Shown: piece by piece, positions 62,498 to 64,000 of the stretch
How the letters are laid out: each line of letters opens with the position of its first letter
Numbering within the stretch: the stretch's first letter is position 1
Notes under the pieces: model-generated
Told to the model about the DNA's origin: nothing
Seen by the model: the letters and a program-made list of their open reading frames with translations, nothing else
Databases searched by the model: none
Made by a program: the position numbers and the translations under genes
Assembly (NCBI RefSeq): GCF_004340465.1
Contig: NZ_SLVV01000005.1
Span: 4,024-68,023, forward strand
Source of the DNA: Mesobacillus foraminis
GTDB lineage: Bacteria > Bacillota > Bacilli > Bacillales > Cytobacillaceae
Length of the DNA: 64,000 nucleotides
Direction of reading: 5' to 3'

Positions 62498-64000
62498 TTA
62501 TTTCTGGTTTCTGTCATACCCTGTTTGCTTAATTTTTAGCCATTCTTTCAAGCCTAAGCGATCCAGTTCTTTCAAGTAGCCGCGCCATTCTTGTTCAACC
62601 TTGCCATTCTGGATCCACTCCGCCCGTTTCCTCATTACATAGGCGAAGAGATCGGTTTCAATTGCAGACAGGCGATCAAGCTCTTCAATGGAGAAAAATA
62701 CCTTAGGATAAATATTCTCTGCCTTCATATGAGGAACCATGACTTCTTTCATCAAGCCCAGTCTCCATGCTGCATCGTCCGGTTTGGTCGTCACTTTGCC
62801 GTAATACTCATCGAGGATGGCCAATGGTCCGCCAATGTTTGTCTTCTGTCTCAATTCAACCGGCGCAGTGCCTTCCAGAGGCAAATGCTTCAGCATATTG
62901 GCTTCTTCGTCATATTCAAAGATGTTTTGCTGTTTTTCATCCCCATATGTTCCCCAGTTATTTTGAACGGATTGGACCGGATCATAGAGTTCATCAATCC
63001 ACTTAGCCGTTAATTCAAGGTTTTTGTTCGCAGAGGTGATGACCATTCTTCCACGGTCAAAGCCCATTCCATTTGTTCTGGTTACATTTACATGTCCATC
63101 CGGCCCTGCGAGTGGCGGCATCAGGTCATATTTATCATTCATGCCAGTGATGTTTGCCTTGTCCCAGGTGAAATAGAGGCCATAGCGATTGTCTTTTCCT
63201 TTTGCAATATACGTATTCCAGTCCTGTTCAAACGCTTCTACATCGATTAAACCTTCTTTATGCAGCTCATTGAGGAATTTGATCCCTTCCCTGTACCCTT
63301 CGTCCGCGGCAGTGAAGGTAACCTTGCCGTCGTTCGTTACGACTGTATGATCCCAGTTCTCACCGAGTCCGAAAGACCCCAGCAGGAAGGCCAGGTCCTC
63401 ACCGCCAGACTTGTTGATAAATGACATTGGAATTTCATCTGCTTTTCCGTTGCCGTTAGGGTCCTGCGTTTTAAAAGCAATTAATACCTTCTTCAATTCT
63501 TCTGTTGTTTTAGGCATTTCAAGACCTAATTTATTTAGCCACTCGACGTTTATCCATGGGAAGTCATCAACGGAGTGAATACTTTCTTTTCCAGAGCCGA
63601 GCTCCTCAATCCAAGGGAATGAATAGATGTGGCCATCTGGAGCGGTCATCATTGCTTTGTACTCAGGCGCTGCTTCGAGAACCTTTTTTAGATTCGGCAT
63701 ATACTCTTCAATTAAATCTTCTACAGGTACAATGGCACCGTCTTTTGCCAGCTTTAACAGGTCATAGTCACTGTAGGCCGCATCCAGGACAGCATCTGGC
63801 AAATCTCCGCTGGCCATTGCAAGATTTCGCTTTTCAATAAAAACATCTGAAGTGTAGTTCTTCCACTTGATATTGACACCGGTTTCTTCTTCCAGACGCT
63901 GATAGATCAATTTTTCATTTGGATCCTTTGGTGCAAGCGGAGAGCTTTGTGTCATGAAGTTTAACGTCACTTTCTCTTCCAGCGGGAAGCTGATATCCTT
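62498..64000 (-). CDS. ABC transporter sugar-binding protein (LplA/YtcQ-like), 5' end off the window
   Basis: At least 500 residues; the frame runs through the right edge (codons KDISFPLEEKVTLNF before the first internal ATG at 63970), so the signal peptide and start are missing. It has the large family-1 binding fold with the subgroup calcium-like loop DPNGNGKADEIPMS near 160 of the visible part. As the gene before a cytoplasmic GH32 and fructokinase, it most likely binds fructo-oligosaccharides, with permease genes expected to the right. Confidence 0.9.
   Translation of the reverse strand, partial: KDISFPLEEKVTLNFMTQSSPLAPKDPNEKLIYQRLEEETGVNIKWKNYTSDVFIEKRNLAMASGDLPDAVLDAAYSDYDLLKLAKDGAIVPVEDLIEEYMPNLKKVLEAAPEYKAMMTAPDGHIYSFPWIEELGSGKESIHSVDDFPWINVEWLNKLGLEMPKTTEELKKVLIAFKTQDPNGNGKADEIPMSFINKSGGEDLAFLLGSFGLGENWDHTVVTNDGKVTFTAADEGYREGIKFLNELHKEGLIDVEAFEQDWNTYIAKGKDNRYGLYFTWDKANITGMNDKYDLMPPLAGPDGHVNVTRTNGMGFDRGRMVITSANKNLELTAKWIDELYDPVQSVQNNWGTYGDEKQQNIFEYDEEANMLKHLPLEGTAPVELRQKTNIGGPLAILDEYYGKVTTKPDDAAWRLGLMKEVMVPHMKAENIYPKVFFSIEELDRLSAIETDLFAYVMRKRAEWIQNGKVEQEWRGYLKELDRLGLKEWLKIKQTGYDRNQK

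Noticed and set aside
62498-63970. Complete binding-protein gene starting at 63970
   Set aside because: The reading frame continues past the right edge and the visible start lacks a signal peptide, so the gene is truncated by the window.

Overview
The window looks like a chromosome segment of a Bacillaceae firmicute (Bacillus, Mesobacillus, Cytobacillus or a relative). The evidence is moderate GC, strong AGGAGG-type ribosome binding sites, several TTG and GTG starts, Rho-independent terminators behind most units, and close resemblance to Bacillus subtilis proteins (SacB, LevB, LicH, PbuX, CwlC, the Ytc/Yte rhamnogalacturonan genes). No rRNA, tRNA, CRISPR array, intact insertion sequence or prophage was found. 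Most of the window is plant-polysaccharide utilisation.

Layout. 1-2000: a 144-bp tandem repeat, a cold-shock protein gene and a YtxH-like stress protein. 2199-17341: one long minus-strand unit for pectin (rhamnogalacturonan) fragments: two ABC permeases, a binding lipoprotein, a Gfo/Idh/MocA oxidoreductase, a GH105 fusion, a membrane-anchored AraC regulator, an unassigned glycosidase, a second GH105 and a GH95-type enzyme. 17685-20939: a secreted multidomain pectate lyase behind a cre-like site. 21688-24000: an AEC transporter and about 1.2 kb of repeat-rich intergenic DNA. 24082-31946: sugar isomerase, GH127 beta-L-arabinofuranosidase, a CwlC-like sporulation amidase, GH78-like rhamnosidase, a GPH symporter and its AraC regulator. 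32301-40853: a membrane protein, a two-subunit GMC dehydrogenase, a nitroreductase, licH with a divergent RpiR regulator, a 52-bp minisatellite and a CPA2 antiporter. 40967-47375: an SGNH hydrolase divergent from a YjhG-type dehydratase, DUF2294 plus pbuX, and an HU protein.

47475-64000 is a fructan locus. It holds levansucrase sacB, endolevanase levB, a stand-alone sugar-binding lipoprotein beside a YesM/YesN-type two-component pair, a giant secreted GH32 enzyme (1264 aa), a fructokinase, a cytoplasmic GH32 and the start of another ABC importer.

How the genes work together. In the pectin half, the lyase acts outside the cell, oligomers enter by ABC import (no ATPase gene is present, so a shared MsmX-type ATPase is inferred), and GH105, GH95, GH78 and GH127 trim them in the cytoplasm under AraC control. 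In the fructan half, sucrose is polymerised to levan and levan or inulin is broken down outside. Oligomers are imported, hydrolysed by the cytoplasmic GH32 and phosphorylated by the kinase. The binding protein, kinase and regulator trio resembles the AraPST-type three-component sugar sensors and is the best candidate for a new regulatory system here. The most surprising sequence is a short in-frame match to the DnaA C-terminal domain directly behind the fructokinase stop codon.
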